A DNA stretch of 64,000 nucleotides from Thiosocius sp963719025 (lineage in GTDB: Bacteria > Pseudomonadota > Gammaproteobacteria > Chromatiales > Chromatiaceae), in the NCBI GenBank assembly GCA_963719025.1, contig CAVRBK010000101.1, positions 1-64,000 of the forward strand, in the 5' to 3' direction. Both the position numbers and the translations under genes were made by a program. Shown here in pieces: positions 29,069 through 38,644 of the stretch. Below the pieces are notes generated by a model. That model was not told the origin of the DNA and searched no databases. It worked only from the letters and a program-made list of their open reading frames with translations. Positions within the stretch are counted from its first letter, which is position 1. Every line of letters begins with the position of its first letter.

Positions 29069-31471
29069 GTGAACAAGCGCATGAAGTGGCTCTTAAAATT
29101 AGTTAAATTCGGATTCTTCCTCGGCATCCTCGGCGCGTTCGCCGCAGCCATCGCGCTGGGGGCGGCCTACTACTACCTCGAACCCGAACTACCGGATATC
29201 GACAATCTTCGCGAGGTGCGCCTGCAGGTGCCGCTGAAGGTCTTCAGCCGGGACGGCAAGCTGGTCGCCGAGTTCGGCGAGAAGCGCCGCAATCCGCTGA
29301 GCCACGCAGAGATCCCCCAACGGATGATCAACGCCTTCCTGTCGGCCGAGGACGCAAATTTCTACGAACATCCCGGCGTCGACTACCGCGGCCTGCTGCG
29401 CGCGGGCGTGCAACTGGCACTCACCGGCAAGAAAAAGCAGGGCGGCAGCACGATCACCATGCAGGTCGCGCGCAACTTCTACCTCAGCCGCAAGAAGACC
29501 TATACCCGCAAGTTGAGCGAGATCTTTCTCGCCCTGCGCATCGAAAAGGACCTGAGCAAACAGGAGATCCTCGAGCTCTACCTGAACAAGATCTATCTCG
29601 GGCATCGTGCCTATGGCGTGGGTGCCGCGGCGCGCGTGTATTACGGCAAATCGGTGGACGAACTGAGCCTGGCCCAGACCGCAATGATCGCCGGCCTGCC
29701 AAAGGCACCGTCAAGCTTCAACCCCCTGGCCAACCCGCCGCGCGCCATCGAGCGCCGCAACTACGTGCTGGGACGCATGCTCGAGCTCGGCCATATCGAT
29801 CAGGCTGCGCACGACGAGGCGGTCAAACAGGGCGTTACCGCCAGCCGCTACGCCCCGGACATCGAGGTCGAGGCACCTTACATCGCCGAAATGGTACGTT
29901 CCGACCTGGTCGAGCGCTTTGGCCAGGATGCCTATACCGGCGGCTATTCGGTCTACACGACCTTGATCGGCGACGAGCAGAACGCGGCCAATGCGGCGGT
30001 GCGCGCCACACTGGATGCGTACAGCGAGCGACATGGCTATCACGGCGCCGAAGACCATCTCGAAACCCTGCCGCAGGAAGCGGAACAACTCGACGCTGTG
30101 CTCGCCGATCGCGCAACCGTTGGCGAACTGCGGCCGGCGATCGTGACCGCGGTCGAGGACCGGTCGGTATCGATCTATCTCGGCGATGGTCAACGCGACG
30201 TGATCGAGTGGGAACAGATGAATTGGGCACGCCCGCACGTCAATACCGATCGACTCGGCCCCAAGCCGAAAAAGCCCAGCGACATCCTTGGGCCCGGCGA
30301 CATCATTCGGGTGAAACGGGTCAGCGAAGAGGACCGTGAGCTGTGGCGGCTTGCGCAGATCCCCAAGGCCGCGGGTGCGCTCGTTGCATTGACACCCGAG
30401 GACGGCGCGATCCGCGCGCTGGTCGGTGGTTACGACTTCTATCACAGCAAATTCAACCGGGTAACCCAGGCCAAGCGGCAGCCAGGGTCCGGCTTCAAGG
30501 CGTTCATCTATTCCGCTGCCCTGGAGAACGGCTTCACCCCGGCAAGCCTGATCAACGACGCGCCGGTCGTGTTCGAAGACCCCAGTCTCGAGGGCGCCTG
30601 GCGCCCCGAGAACTACTCGGGCAAATTCTTCGGCCCGACCCGCCTGCGCTATGCGCTGACCAAGTCGCGCAACCTGGTATCGATACGCCTGTTGCGCAGC
30701 ATGGGCGTCGAGGCCGCGCTGCAACACGTTGCGAAGTTCGGCTTCGATCCGGAAGAACTGCCGCACAACCTGTCGCTGGCGCTCGGCAGCGCCAATGTCA
30801 CGCCGTTACAGATGGCGGCCAGCTACGCGATCCTCGCCAACGGCGGCTTTCGCGTCGAACCCTATTTCATCAGCCGGATCGAACGTGACGGCGGCGGCAT
30901 CGTGTTCGAGGCCACACCGAAGCGCGCCTGCCTCGATTGCGAGGCGGACACCGAGGGTGTCGATCCAGATCATGCACCGCGCGTGATCGAAGCGCGCAAT
31001 CGCTACCTGATGTACTCGATGATGCAGGACGTGATCCGCCAGGGAACCGCTACCAAGGCGCGCAAACTGGGGCGCAAGGATATCGCCGGCAAGACCGGCA
31101 CCACCAACGATCAGCGCGACGCCTGGTTCAATGGCTTCAACCAGCACGTGGTGGCCAACGCCTGGGTCGGCTTCGACGACAACAGCAAACTCGGTCGCGG
31201 CGAGGTCGGCGGCAAGGCTGCACTGCCGGCCTGGATGGATTACATGCGCGTCGCGCTGAAAGACCTGCCGGACGAGGAGCCCAAGATGCCGCCGGGCATC
31301 GTTTCAGCGCGAATCGATCCACGCACCGGCGCGCGTGCGCCAGCCGGATCGGACAACGCCCTGTTCGAGGTATTCCGCAGCGAGAACGTACCGGGCAACA
31401 GCGGCGCCGGGGGCGGTGGCGAATACAGCGCCCCGGCAGCCACGCCTCCGCCCACCCAGGAGCTGTTCTGA
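29069..31471 (+). CDS. mrcA: penicillin-binding protein 1A (class A PBP)
   Basis: Bifunctional peptidoglycan synthase, 800 residues from a GTG (MNKRMKWLL); ATG at 29081 is the alternative. A membrane anchor lies at about 9-33. The GT51 glycosyltransferase domain (about 50-230) has SAEDANFYEHPG with catalytic Glu94 and KKQGGSTITMQVARN. An OB-like insert follows at about 320-430. The transpeptidase domain has SGFK with active Ser474, and the KTGTT motif at Lys675 (SRNLV supplies the SxN region). The C-terminal tail is Gly/Pro-rich. Intact. The downstream small gene begins at or overlapping its stop codon. Confidence 0.97.
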   Translation: MNKRMKWLLKLVKFGFFLGILGAFAAAIALGAAYYYLEPELPDIDNLREVRLQVPLKVFSRDGKLVAEFGEKRRNPLSHAEIPQRMINAFLSAEDANFYEHPGVDYRGLLRAGVQLALTGKKKQGGSTITMQVARNFYLSRKKTYTRKLSEIFLALRIEKDLSKQEILELYLNKIYLGHRAYGVGAAARVYYGKSVDELSLAQTAMIAGLPKAPSSFNPLANPPRAIERRNYVLGRMLELGHIDQAAHDEAVKQGVTASRYAPDIEVEAPYIAEMVRSDLVERFGQDAYTGGYSVYTTLIGDEQNAANAAVRATLDAYSERHGYHGAEDHLETLPQEAEQLDAVLADRATVGELRPAIVTAVEDRSVSIYLGDGQRDVIEWEQMNWARPHVNTDRLGPKPKKPSDILGPGDIIRVKRVSEEDRELWRLAQIPKAAGALVALTPEDGAIRALVGGYDFYHSKFNRVTQAKRQPGSGFKAFIYSAALENGFTPASLINDAPVVFEDPSLEGAWRPENYSGKFFGPTRLRYALTKSRNLVSIRLLRSMGVEAALQHVAKFGFDPEELPHNLSLALGSANVTPLQMAASYAILANGGFRVEPYFISRIERDGGGIVFEATPKRACLDCEADTEGVDPDHAPRVIEARNRYLMYSMMQDVIRQGTATKARKLGRKDIAGKTGTTNDQRDAWFNGFNQHVVANAWVGFDDNSKLGRGEVGGKAALPAWMDYMRVALKDLPDEEPKMPPGIVSARIDPRTGARAPAGSDNALFEVFRSENVPGNSGAGGGGEYSAPAATPPPTQELF

Positions 31472-32059
31472 GCCACCCGAGGCGGCCCGACGCCTGGCGT
31501 CCGTTGCTGGCCGAAGTGGCGCGCATGGTGGTCATGGACGGCTACGATCTTGAGCAGGCCCTCGAAAGGGCCACGCGCCAACTCGGCATCAGTCGCAAGC
31601 AGACCCGCCCACCACGGGAAGCGCTGCTAGCACGCGGTCAACGAGTACCGCGAACTGTTCCAGCCGCAGCAGCTAAGCCACCTGAACACGCAGCGACGCG
31701 TTGCCCTGCAGGCCATGCGCAGCATGCAAACCTTCGACCCGAGGCTGTTCGGCGGACTGGTGAAGGGTGACGGTCCCCTCGATCGTATCCGTCTGCTGTT
31801 ACAGGCAGAAACGCCGGAGCAGGTCATGCTGTACCTGCATGATCAACATATTCCGTGGCGCGAGGGAGAGACCACCCTGCATTTCTCCACCGACCGCCGG
31901 GTGGCACAGCCGACGCTGAGTTTCGAGGCAGGCGACAGCACCGTGGAACTGGTGATCCTGGCCGGCAGTCGGCCTAGCGACCCGCCACGCGACAGCATCA
32001 GCGGGGGCAGGCTCGAGCTGCTTGATATCGCGCAGCTCGAGCAGTTGATCGAGACCTGA
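31471..32059 (+). CDS. conserved protein of unknown function (one frameshift)
   Basis: About 195 residues; not assigned to a named family. The frame opens immediately after mrcA with PRRPDAWRPLLAEVARMVVMDGYDLEQAL. It changes near 31630, then continues as AVNEYRELFQPQQLSHLNTQRRVAL, FDPRLFGGLVKGDGPLDRIRLLL, ETPEQVMLYLHDQHIPWREGE, and ends LLDIAQLEQLIET. The second half resembles small bacterial proteins described as nucleotidyltransferase-like, from memory of the pattern PRLVG...H/R...ADTPE. The true start is unclear: no ATG before 31525, with GTG at 31516 and TTG at 31503. Tight spacing suggests cotranscription with mrcA. Confidence 0.6.
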
Positions 32060-32066
32060 GCCGTGC

Positions 32067-33362
32067 TCAGCGTTCGCTCACCGGCACGTAGTCACGCATA
32101 CCCGCACCCTGATACAGCTGGCGCGGTCGACCGATGCGGTGCTTCGGATCGTCCAGCATCTCCATCCAGTGACTCACCCAGCCAGCGGTGCGGGCGATTG
32201 CGAACATCACGGTAAACATACTGTCCGGAATGCCCAGGGCACGGTAGATGATGCCGGAATAGAAATCGACGTTGGGATACAGCTTTTTCTCGAGGAAGTA
32301 CTCGTCCTGCGACGCGATCTCCTCCAGGCGCATGGCGAGGTCAAACAGCGGGTTGTTACTGTCCGCAAGATTCGCCAGCACCTGGTGACAGACCTCGCGG
32401 ATGATTTTCGCCCGCGGGTCGTAGTTCTTGTACACGCGATGGCCGAAACCCATCAGGCGGAACGGATCGTCCTTGTCCTTGGCCTTGTCGAGATAGCGGT
32501 TGACGTTGTCGACGCTGCCGATCTGCTCGAGCATATCGAGCACCGCCTCGTTGGCCCCGCCGTGCGCCGGCCCCCACAGGGACGCGGTGCCGGCCGCGAT
32601 ACAGGCAAACGGGTTGGCGCCCGAGCTGCCGGCCAGGCGCACTGTCGAGGTCGACGCGTTCTGCTCATGGTCGGCATGCAGGATGAACAGCAGATCCATT
32701 GCGCGCTCGGCCAGTGGATCGACTTCGTAGTCTTCACATGGCGTCGCGAACATCATCTGCAGGAGATTGCCGGTATAGCTCAGGTCATTGCGTGGATACA
32801 TCACCGGCTCGCCGACGTTGTGCTTGTAACAGGCCGCGGCAATGGTCGGCAGCTTGGCAATCAGGCGGTGCGCGCTGATCTCGCGATGGCGCGGATCACT
32901 GATGTCCGTCGAGTCGTGATAGAACGCCGACAGCGAACCCACCACACCGACCATCATGGCCATCGGATGGGCGTCGTAGTTGAAGCCCTCAAAGAAGCGC
33001 AGCAACGATTCGTTGATCATCGTGTGACACGAGACGATGCCGTTGAAATCCTCCAACTGCACCGGCGTCGGCAGTTCGCCGTACAGCAACAGGTACGCGA
33101 CCTCGATGAAATTCGATTTCGCCGCCAGTTGCTCGATCGGGTAGCCGCGGTACCGCAGGATGCCCTCATCGCCGTCGATGTAGGTAATCGAACTGTTGCA
33201 GCTTGCGGTCGACACAAAGCCCGGGTCGTAGGTAAACACCTTGCCCTGACTGTACAGGCGGGTGATATCGACGGTATCCGGGCCTTCGGTACCGGACAGA
33301 ATATCGAGATCGATCGACTTGCCGGTATCGTTGAAAGTAAGGGTGGCTTTCCGGTCAGACAT
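32067..33362 (-). CDS. gltA: citrate synthase (type II)
   Basis: Condenses oxaloacetate and acetyl-CoA at the entry of the TCA cycle. The 431-residue length and the N-terminal beta-rich domain (KATLTFNDTGKSIDLDILSG) mark the hexameric, NADH-sensitive Gram-negative type. Active-site motifs are LWGPAHGGANEAV, MGFGHRVYKNYDPR and the Asp region PNVDFYSGIIYRALGIP. Convergent with the mrcA-linked gene, with seven bases between stops. It lies beside mdh and malic enzyme on the same strand. Intact. Confidence 0.98.
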   Translation of the reverse strand: MSDRKATLTFNDTGKSIDLDILSGTEGPDTVDITRLYSQGKVFTYDPGFVSTASCNSSITYIDGDEGILRYRGYPIEQLAAKSNFIEVAYLLLYGELPTPVQLEDFNGIVSCHTMINESLLRFFEGFNYDAHPMAMMVGVVGSLSAFYHDSTDISDPRHREISAHRLIAKLPTIAAACYKHNVGEPVMYPRNDLSYTGNLLQMMFATPCEDYEVDPLAERAMDLLFILHADHEQNASTSTVRLAGSSGANPFACIAAGTASLWGPAHGGANEAVLDMLEQIGSVDNVNRYLDKAKDKDDPFRLMGFGHRVYKNYDPRAKIIREVCHQVLANLADSNNPLFDLAMRLEEIASQDEYFLEKKLYPNVDFYSGIIYRALGIPDSMFTVMFAIARTAGWVSHWMEMLDDPKHRIGRPRQLYQGAGMRDYVPVSER

Positions 33363-33487
33363 AGGGCCGTTCCTTTGGTTAAAACAGCGAGGCGATCAAG
33401 CGTAGCACAACCCGATCGGCATCCGATTATTGGAATTGACGCAGCCCGCGAAAGCCCTTTTTCAATGCATGCCAGAGAAAACCGTAC

Positions 33488-34420
33488 TCACGGAGTGGGG
33501 GGCAGACGCCCTATATCGGCGCGCACGCTGGATGCCGATTCGGTGAACATCGCCATCTCGGCGTCGTTCAGATCAAGATCGACGACCTTGGCCAGTCCGA
33601 TATTGGTCAACAGGCAGGGAACCCCCATCGCCACATCATCCTGGCCGTACTCACCCTGCAGTATGGCGACGCAGGGCAACAGGCGATTGCGGTGGTGGCT
33701 GATCGCATCAACCATCGCCACGACCGAGGCGCCGGGTGCATCGTAGGCACTCGAGTTCTTGCGCAGGGCGAGGATCTCCGCACCACCGTCACGGGTACGC
33801 TGCACGATCTCCTCGAGGCGTCGCGGTTCGATAAAGCGCGAGATCGGAATCCCGTTGACCGTGCAGAAGCGCGGCACCGGTACCATCGAGTCACCATGTC
33901 CACCGAGAACGATGGTGGTGATATCGCGGGTCGAGAACCCGGTCTCCAGTGCGATGAAGGCCGCCATGCGCGACGCATCGAGCACACCCGCCTGGCCAAG
34001 CACACGTTCACGCGGCCAACCGGTCTGCTGCCACACGCGGTAGGTCAGCACGTCGACCGGGTTGGTGACCATGATCACGATCGCATCGGGCGCATAGCGC
34101 AACATGTCGGCGACGATGCCGTCGATCACCTTGACGTTGGTTTCGAGCACATCGGAGCGCGACATGCCGGGCTTGCGCGGCACCCCTGCGGTGATCACCA
34201 CCACATCCGCGTCCTGCATCGCCGCCGGGTCGTTGCTTCCGCTTACCCGGGTATCGAATTCAAAGAACGGCGCGGTCTGAAAGATATCCAGCGCCACCCC
34301 CTGCGGGACATCCTCGCGGATGTCGATCAGGACCACTTCGCGGCAGGTTTCCTGCTCTGCAAGGATCTGCGCCGTGGTCTCACCGACCCGACCTGCTCCG
34401 ATGATCGCAACCTTCTGCAT
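33488..34420 (-). CDS. mdh: malate dehydrogenase, LDH-like type
   Basis: NAD-dependent malate/oxaloacetate interconversion. The 310 residues start MQKVAIIGAGRVGETTA (Rossmann motif), preceded by GGAG at good spacing. GVPRKPGMSRSD carries the substrate-loop arginines, VTNPVDVLTY is diagnostic, and GGHGDSMVP holds the catalytic His. The protein belongs to the tetrameric LDH-like class rather than the dimeric enterobacterial Mdh, judged by these motifs. It lies between gltA and the malic enzyme, a small C4/TCA cluster. Intact. Confidence 0.95.
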   Translation of the reverse strand: MQKVAIIGAGRVGETTAQILAEQETCREVVLIDIREDVPQGVALDIFQTAPFFEFDTRVSGSNDPAAMQDADVVVITAGVPRKPGMSRSDVLETNVKVIDGIVADMLRYAPDAIVIMVTNPVDVLTYRVWQQTGWPRERVLGQAGVLDASRMAAFIALETGFSTRDITTIVLGGHGDSMVPVPRFCTVNGIPISRFIEPRRLEEIVQRTRDGGAEILALRKNSSAYDAPGASVVAMVDAISHHRNRLLPCVAILQGEYGQDDVAMGVPCLLTNIGLAKVVDLDLNDAEMAMFTESASSVRADIGRLPPTP

Positions 34421-34559
34421 TGTTGTTCTCCGCTCTGCACTGTCTTGGGGCATACCACCCCGGTGTCACTACAGCTTAGCCAAGAAAAGAGGGCGGGAGA
34501 ATTGAAAATACCCCGGCCTGAACAGTGACTGCGCACCACATTGGCGGGAGCCGCGCACT

Positions 34560-34592
34560 AAAAAGGGCGCCATCGACTCGATGCGCGCCCTG
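34560..34592 (-). terminator. Rho-independent terminator of the malic enzyme gene
   Basis: Read leftward, a long stem (AGGGCGC with an inner CATCGA/TCGATG extension and one bulge) is followed by TTTTT. It lies about 27 bases past the stop at 34619 and separates this gene from mdh. Confidence 0.88.
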
Positions 34593-34618
34593 ATTGGGAG
34601 CCAGCAGAGCCTGTCGAA

Positions 34619-35896
34619 TTACTTCGGCGGGTAGTGCGCCGGCCAGTCCACCCGTGCCACACCGCTGTCAACAGCGGCGCGCGCGACCGCCGGCGCGATC
34701 ACATCCCTCAAGCGGATGTCCAGCGGCTTGGGCAGGATGTAGTCCGGGCCGAAGGTGAGACTTTCGAGGTCATAGGCATCGAGCACCGCCTGCGGCACCG
34801 GCTCGTGCGTCAGGTCCTTGAGCGCATGCACCGCGGCGATCTGCATATCCTCGTTGATCCGGCTGGCGCGCACGTCGAGGGCGCCACGGAAGATAAACGG
34901 GAAACCCAGCACATTGTTCACCTGGTTCGGGTAGTCCGAACGACCGGTCGCCATGATCATGTCCTTGCGCACCGCGTGTGCGATTTCGGGACGGATCTCG
35001 GGCACCGGGTTGGACAGGGCAAAAACGATCGGCTTGTCGGCCATCGAGGCCAGCATTTCGGCCGACACCAGGTCCGGACCGGATACGCCGATAAAGACGT
35101 CGGCACCGCGCATCGCGTCTTCCAGGGTGCGCGCCTCGGTCTCGACCGCAACGCCGAACTTGTAGGGGTTGAGATCCTTGCGCCCGAGGTGAATCACCCC
35201 CTTGCGGTCGAGTACCATGAAATTGTCGCGGTGCGCCCCCATCGCAATCATCAGGCGCACCGCCGCGATCCCCGCCGCACCTGCACCGAGCACCACGATA
35301 CGCGCGCTGTCCAGGTCCTTGCCCTGCAGCTCCAGTGCATTCAGCAGGCCGGCCGCGATGATGATCGCGGTACCGTGCTGGTCGTCGTGGAACACCGGGA
35401 TATCGAGCTGCTCGATCAGCGCCTGCTCGATCTCGAAGCAATGCGGCGCGGCAATGTCTTCCAGGTTGATGCCACCGAAGGTCGGGGCGATGCGCATCAC
35501 CGTCTCGATGAATTCCTGCGGCCGCTTGGCGTTGACCTCGATATCGAACACATCGATATCGGCGAAATGCTTGAACAGCACACCCTTGCCTTCCATCACC
35601 GGCTTGCCGGCCAGCGCGCCGACATTGCCCAGGCCAAGTACCGCGGTGCCGTCGGTGATCACGCCGACCAGGTTGCCCTTGGCGGTGTACTTGTAGGCGT
35701 CCTGTGGATCTGCGGCGATGCGGCGAACCGGCTCGGCGACCCCGGGCGTGTAGGCCAGCGCCAGATCGCGCTGGGTACGCGTCGGCTTGGACACCTCGAC
35801 GCTGATCTTCCCCGGTTTCGGGTTGGCGTGGTAATCGAGGGCCGCCTGGTTAATCTCGAAGTCGGCGTGTTGTTGCTTGTTATCAGCCTCGCTCAT
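34619..35896 (-). CDS. malic enzyme, short form (MaeB N-terminal type)
   Basis: Oxidative decarboxylation of malate to pyruvate with NAD(P). The 425 residues contain LALAYTPGVAEPVRRI, GNLVGVITDGTAVLGLGNVG (catalytic Tyr/Lys region), EDIAAPHCFEIE, FHDDQHGTAI (metal-binding Asp) and VLGAGAAGIA (cofactor motif). The C-terminal phosphotransacetylase-like domain of long MaeB is absent, so this is the short stand-alone form. The cofactor preference cannot be read from sequence by eye. Intact, with its own terminator. Confidence 0.94.
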   Translation of the reverse strand: MSEADNKQQHADFEINQAALDYHANPKPGKISVEVSKPTRTQRDLALAYTPGVAEPVRRIAADPQDAYKYTAKGNLVGVITDGTAVLGLGNVGALAGKPVMEGKGVLFKHFADIDVFDIEVNAKRPQEFIETVMRIAPTFGGINLEDIAAPHCFEIEQALIEQLDIPVFHDDQHGTAIIIAAGLLNALELQGKDLDSARIVVLGAGAAGIAAVRLMIAMGAHRDNFMVLDRKGVIHLGRKDLNPYKFGVAVETEARTLEDAMRGADVFIGVSGPDLVSAEMLASMADKPIVFALSNPVPEIRPEIAHAVRKDMIMATGRSDYPNQVNNVLGFPFIFRGALDVRASRINEDMQIAAVHALKDLTHEPVPQAVLDAYDLESLTFGPDYILPKPLDIRLRDVIAPAVARAAVDSGVARVDWPAHYPPK

Positions 35897-35943
35897 TGGC
35901 TAGCGCTCCATTTGGCGGAACCCGTCGTCGGGTTCAAAACGAG

Positions 35944-35966
35944 AAAAGGCGCCACGAGGGCGCCTT
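35944..35966 (-). terminator. Rho-independent terminator of rpmE
   Basis: Read leftward, AAGGCGCC pairs with GGCGCCTT around a short loop and is followed by TTTTC. It lies about 27 bases past the rpmE stop. Confidence 0.85.
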
Positions 35967-35992
35967 CCGGTATCCGTACGGGCCGGTTCTGC

Positions 35993-36196
35993 TCAGCGAC
36001 TGAAACGCTTGCGGAACTGGTCGACGCGGCCTGCGGTGTCCATCAGTTTCTGCTGGCCCGTGTAGAACGGGTGGCAGGCTGAGCAGACTTCCACCTGCAG
36101 CGATTCACCGCCCATGGTCGAACGGGTATTAAAGGTGTTGCCACAGCTGCAGACGACCTTGATGTCGTTGTAGTTGGGATGCAAGTCCGCTTTCAT
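35993..36196 (-). CDS. rpmE: 50S ribosomal protein L31 (zinc-binding form)
   Basis: 67 residues starting MKADLHPNYNDIKVVCSCGNTF. The Cys pair CSC and the later CSACHPFY give the four-Cys zinc site of the Cys-plus type, so it is the zinc-replete form that is exchanged for a Cys-less paralog in some bacteria when zinc is scarce. GRVDQFRKRF ends it. ATG at 36196. Monocistronic with a terminator. Confidence 0.97.
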   Translation of the reverse strand: MKADLHPNYNDIKVVCSCGNTFNTRSTMGGESLQVEVCSACHPFYTGQQKLMDTAGRVDQFRKRFSR

Positions 36197-36315
36197 TTTC
36201 GTCTCACTCCTGCACCCGCTTGGTCTGGCGGGCTGCAATCACAAACAAACTGGGTATGCGCACGCAGCGCGAAAGGCCGCGTACTCTACGACAGCAATTG
36301 GCACATTGCAAGCCT

Positions 36316-36700
36316 CTACACGGATCGGTTGCGGGCAGCGGCAAAAGTGACGACCTGTCCCGCCGGTCGCAGAGTTGTGGCATCTGCCGCCTCGCCATCC
36401 GCGCCACCGAGCATCCGCTGCAGCTCGTTCAGGCGCTGCTGCAGACCCCCCTCGGCCGGTCACGCCGCGCCACATCATGCCCGAAAGGCGGATACAGGCA
36501 TGCATCGGACTGCTCGCCAGGCGACGCTCCTGGTCAATTCGCCACTGCAGCCTGCGCAGGCGCTCGCGGTTCTCCGCCGGGGCACCTTCGATCGCATCTT
36601 CAATCACGGCCAGACGCATGGACTCGAATGTTTCCGGGTCCATGCGCGCCATCGCAGACCAGGTATCAAAATCAATCTCAGCACGATTTTTGTTGTTCAT
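36316..36700 (-). CDS. DUF3135-type small protein (one frameshift)
   Basis: Starts MNNKNRAEIDFDTWSAMARMDPETFESMR and continues IEGAPAENRERLRRLQWRIDQERRLASSPMHACIRLSGMMW, the pattern of the DUF3135 family, which has no known function. At a run of six C (36446-36451) the frame changes. Restoring it gives LQQRLNELQRMLGGADG and a stop TAG at 36316, about 127 residues in all. The start has AAGGG eight bases upstream; a GTG at 36709 is possible. Homopolymer location favours sequencing error. Confidence 0.7.
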
Positions 36701-36886
36701 CGCAATCACCCTTAAAGTTCTTCTCGGGTCCGCCGATATACAGCGGTTTTCTTATGCTCAGAACCAAGCTACCACAGCGATTCAAGGCCTGTCTTGCGGA
36801 ATTAAACGGCGCAAGTCGGGATCTTGATTCCCTCTTCTTTCTCTTATTAAACAATTACTTAGCGATGCCTCTGCGGAACCGCCAAT

Positions 36887-37153
36887 TTACCGACAGGGGA
36901 AAACCCGGCTTGACGCATCGAATATCGCTATCACCCGGTCGAGGCGCATCGAGCGCATTCCCGCGGCACCGGCATCCAACACCAGGTACTCGGCGCCAGC
37001 GCGCGTGATCACATCGGCCACCCGCCCGTCCAGGCTGATCGGCGCCCCGGACTCGTCCAGCGCATCCACCCTGACCCGGCTTCGATGCATCGCCAGGAGC
37101 TCGAGAATCGAGTGCTGATCACAGCCGATGGGGACGTAATCATTCGTCGTCAC
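36887..37153 (-). CDS. Rof-like Rho-binding antiterminator
   Basis: 88 residues from GTG: TNDYVPIGCDQHSILELLAMHRSRVRVDALD, then ITRAGAEYLVLDAGAAGMRSMRLDRVIAI. Order and key blocks (Y-P-I-x-C-D near the start, EYLV, LRLDKI-like) match Rof/YaeO. Rof is a small protein that binds the Rho N-terminal domain and blocks transcription termination. The start overlaps the CPXCG gene by 14 bases, so the two are translationally coupled. This is a motif-level match; E. coli Rof is of similar size (about 84 residues). Confidence 0.75.
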   Translation of the reverse strand: MTTNDYVPIGCDQHSILELLAMHRSRVRVDALDESGAPISLDGRVADVITRAGAEYLVLDAGAAGMRSMRLDRVIAIFDASSRVFPCR

Positions 37154-37328
37154 GGGCCACCTCCAGTGTCCAGTCTTCACCGTCGTAGACCAAGGCCACC
37201 TCGATCGGCCGGCAACACACACTGCAGTCCTCGATATAGCGCTGCCCACCGGCCGACGTATCGACCGACAGCTCTATGGACTCGCCACAATAGGGGCACT
37301 GGATCTCGGTGTAGGAAAGCGGGTCCAT
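37140..37328 (-). CDS. CPXCG-motif cysteine-rich protein
   Basis: 62 residues starting MDPLSYTEIQCPYCGESIELSVD, with a second Cys group (IEDCSVCCRPIEVAL). The CPYCG and CxxCC pairs form a probable zinc ribbon, the Cys_rich_CPXCG family of unknown function. It is five bases from the hemW stop and overlaps the Rof-like gene, giving a hemW-CPXCG-rof unit. A start ten residues further upstream is possible. Confidence 0.82.
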   Translation of the reverse strand: MDPLSYTEIQCPYCGESIELSVDTSAGGQRYIEDCSVCCRPIEVALVYDGEDWTLEVARDDE

Positions 37329-37332
37329 CGGT

Positions 37333-38499
37333 TCACTCACCGTCAGGTTCAAACAACGCCAAAAGGTCGTTCAGATAACGCTGACCGCGCGCGGTCGGGC
37401 GCAGACGGTCTGCATCATCGGCCACCAGCCCGCGCGCCATCGCGGTCTGCCATTGCGCGGCGATCGACGCCAGGGGCAGGCCGGTACGCGCTTGAAACCA
37501 GGCCCGCGGCACCCCTTCGTTCAGTCGCATGCCGTTGAGAAAAAACTCCACCGGCAGTTCCGCGCCGCTGATCGCGTACTCCCGCGAGAGCGCACCCTGC
37601 GGCGCGGCCTCAAGATAGGCGGCCGGCTGGCGCTGCTTGGTGCGGCGCAGCACGGCGCCCGCTGGATCGGTCAGCTTGCCGTGCGCCCCGGCCCCGATCC
37701 CCAGGTAGTCGCCAAACTGCCAGTAATTGCGGTTATGCCGGCACTCTCGCCCATTGCGGGCATAGGCCGAGATCTCGTACTGGCGATAGCCGGCACGCGC
37801 GAGCATGGGCTGGCCCGCATCCATGATCTCGGCAACCGCATCATCGTCCGGCACCGGCGGCGGCCGGTGATGGAACGGGGTGTTGGGCTCCAGCGTCAAC
37901 TGGTACCAGGACAGGTGCTCGGGTTCCAGCGCAATAACGCTTGCCAGGTCAGTAAGCGCTAACTCCGTTGTTTGATTGGGGAGCCCGTACATGAGGTCGA
38001 GATTGATGTTATCGAAGCTGGCATCGCGCGCCATGTCGTAGGCCCGACAGGCCTCTTGCGCACTGTGAATCCGTCCGAGCGCCTGCAGACTCGAATCGTC
38101 CAGGCTCTGCACCCCGAGCGACAGGCGATTGACCCCGGCCGCGCGATAGGCCGCGAAGCGGGCAGCCTCGGCCGTCCCGGGATTCGCCTCGAGCGTGATC
38201 TCGACGTCGGCGGCCAGGCTCACCAACTGGTCGATGCCACGCAACAGGCGATCGATCGCCGGCCCGTCGAACAGGCTTGGCGTACCACCGCCGATGAAGA
38301 TCGATGACACCGGCGGCAGCGCCTGGCGCCGCACCTCGTGGCGCAGGTCTTCCAACAGCGCGCCGACATAGCGCTGGGTGTCCAGCACCGCCGGCGCCGC
38401 GTGCGAATTAAAATCGCAATACGGGCACTTGCGAACACACCAGGGCAGGTGCACGTACAGGGCCAGCGGGACCGGCGGACAAGTCACGTCAACAGGCAT
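37333..38499 (-). CDS. hemW: radical SAM heme chaperone HemW
   Basis: 388 residues. LYVHLPWCVRKCPYCDF has the CxxxCxYC motif that binds the SAM-dependent 4Fe-4S cluster. IFIGGGTPSLF and the LTLEANPGT region follow, as do GVQSLDDSSLQALGRIH and NINLDLMYGLPNQT, all typical of HemW. Older annotations call this oxygen-independent coproporphyrinogen oxidase, but the family delivers heme to target proteins. Start MPVDVTCPPVPLALYVHLPWC fits. Intact, divergent from the next gene. Confidence 0.95.
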   Translation of the reverse strand: MPVDVTCPPVPLALYVHLPWCVRKCPYCDFNSHAAPAVLDTQRYVGALLEDLRHEVRRQALPPVSSIFIGGGTPSLFDGPAIDRLLRGIDQLVSLAADVEITLEANPGTAEAARFAAYRAAGVNRLSLGVQSLDDSSLQALGRIHSAQEACRAYDMARDASFDNINLDLMYGLPNQTTELALTDLASVIALEPEHLSWYQLTLEPNTPFHHRPPPVPDDDAVAEIMDAGQPMLARAGYRQYEISAYARNGRECRHNRNYWQFGDYLGIGAGAHGKLTDPAGAVLRRTKQRQPAAYLEAAPQGALSREYAISGAELPVEFFLNGMRLNEGVPRAWFQARTGLPLASIAAQWQTAMARGLVADDADRLRPTARGQRYLNDLLALFEPDGE

Positions 38500-38644
38500 G
38501 CATCACCCGCCGCAACGCCAGACACCCAGACCGCCCATTGCTCAAGTTTCCACCCACCGGGCCGCTTGCCAGACAACCCCACACAGACGCCCGAAAGGGC
38601 GCCAGAGAATCCATGCCACATCCGCAAACGATTACGGTAGCGAC

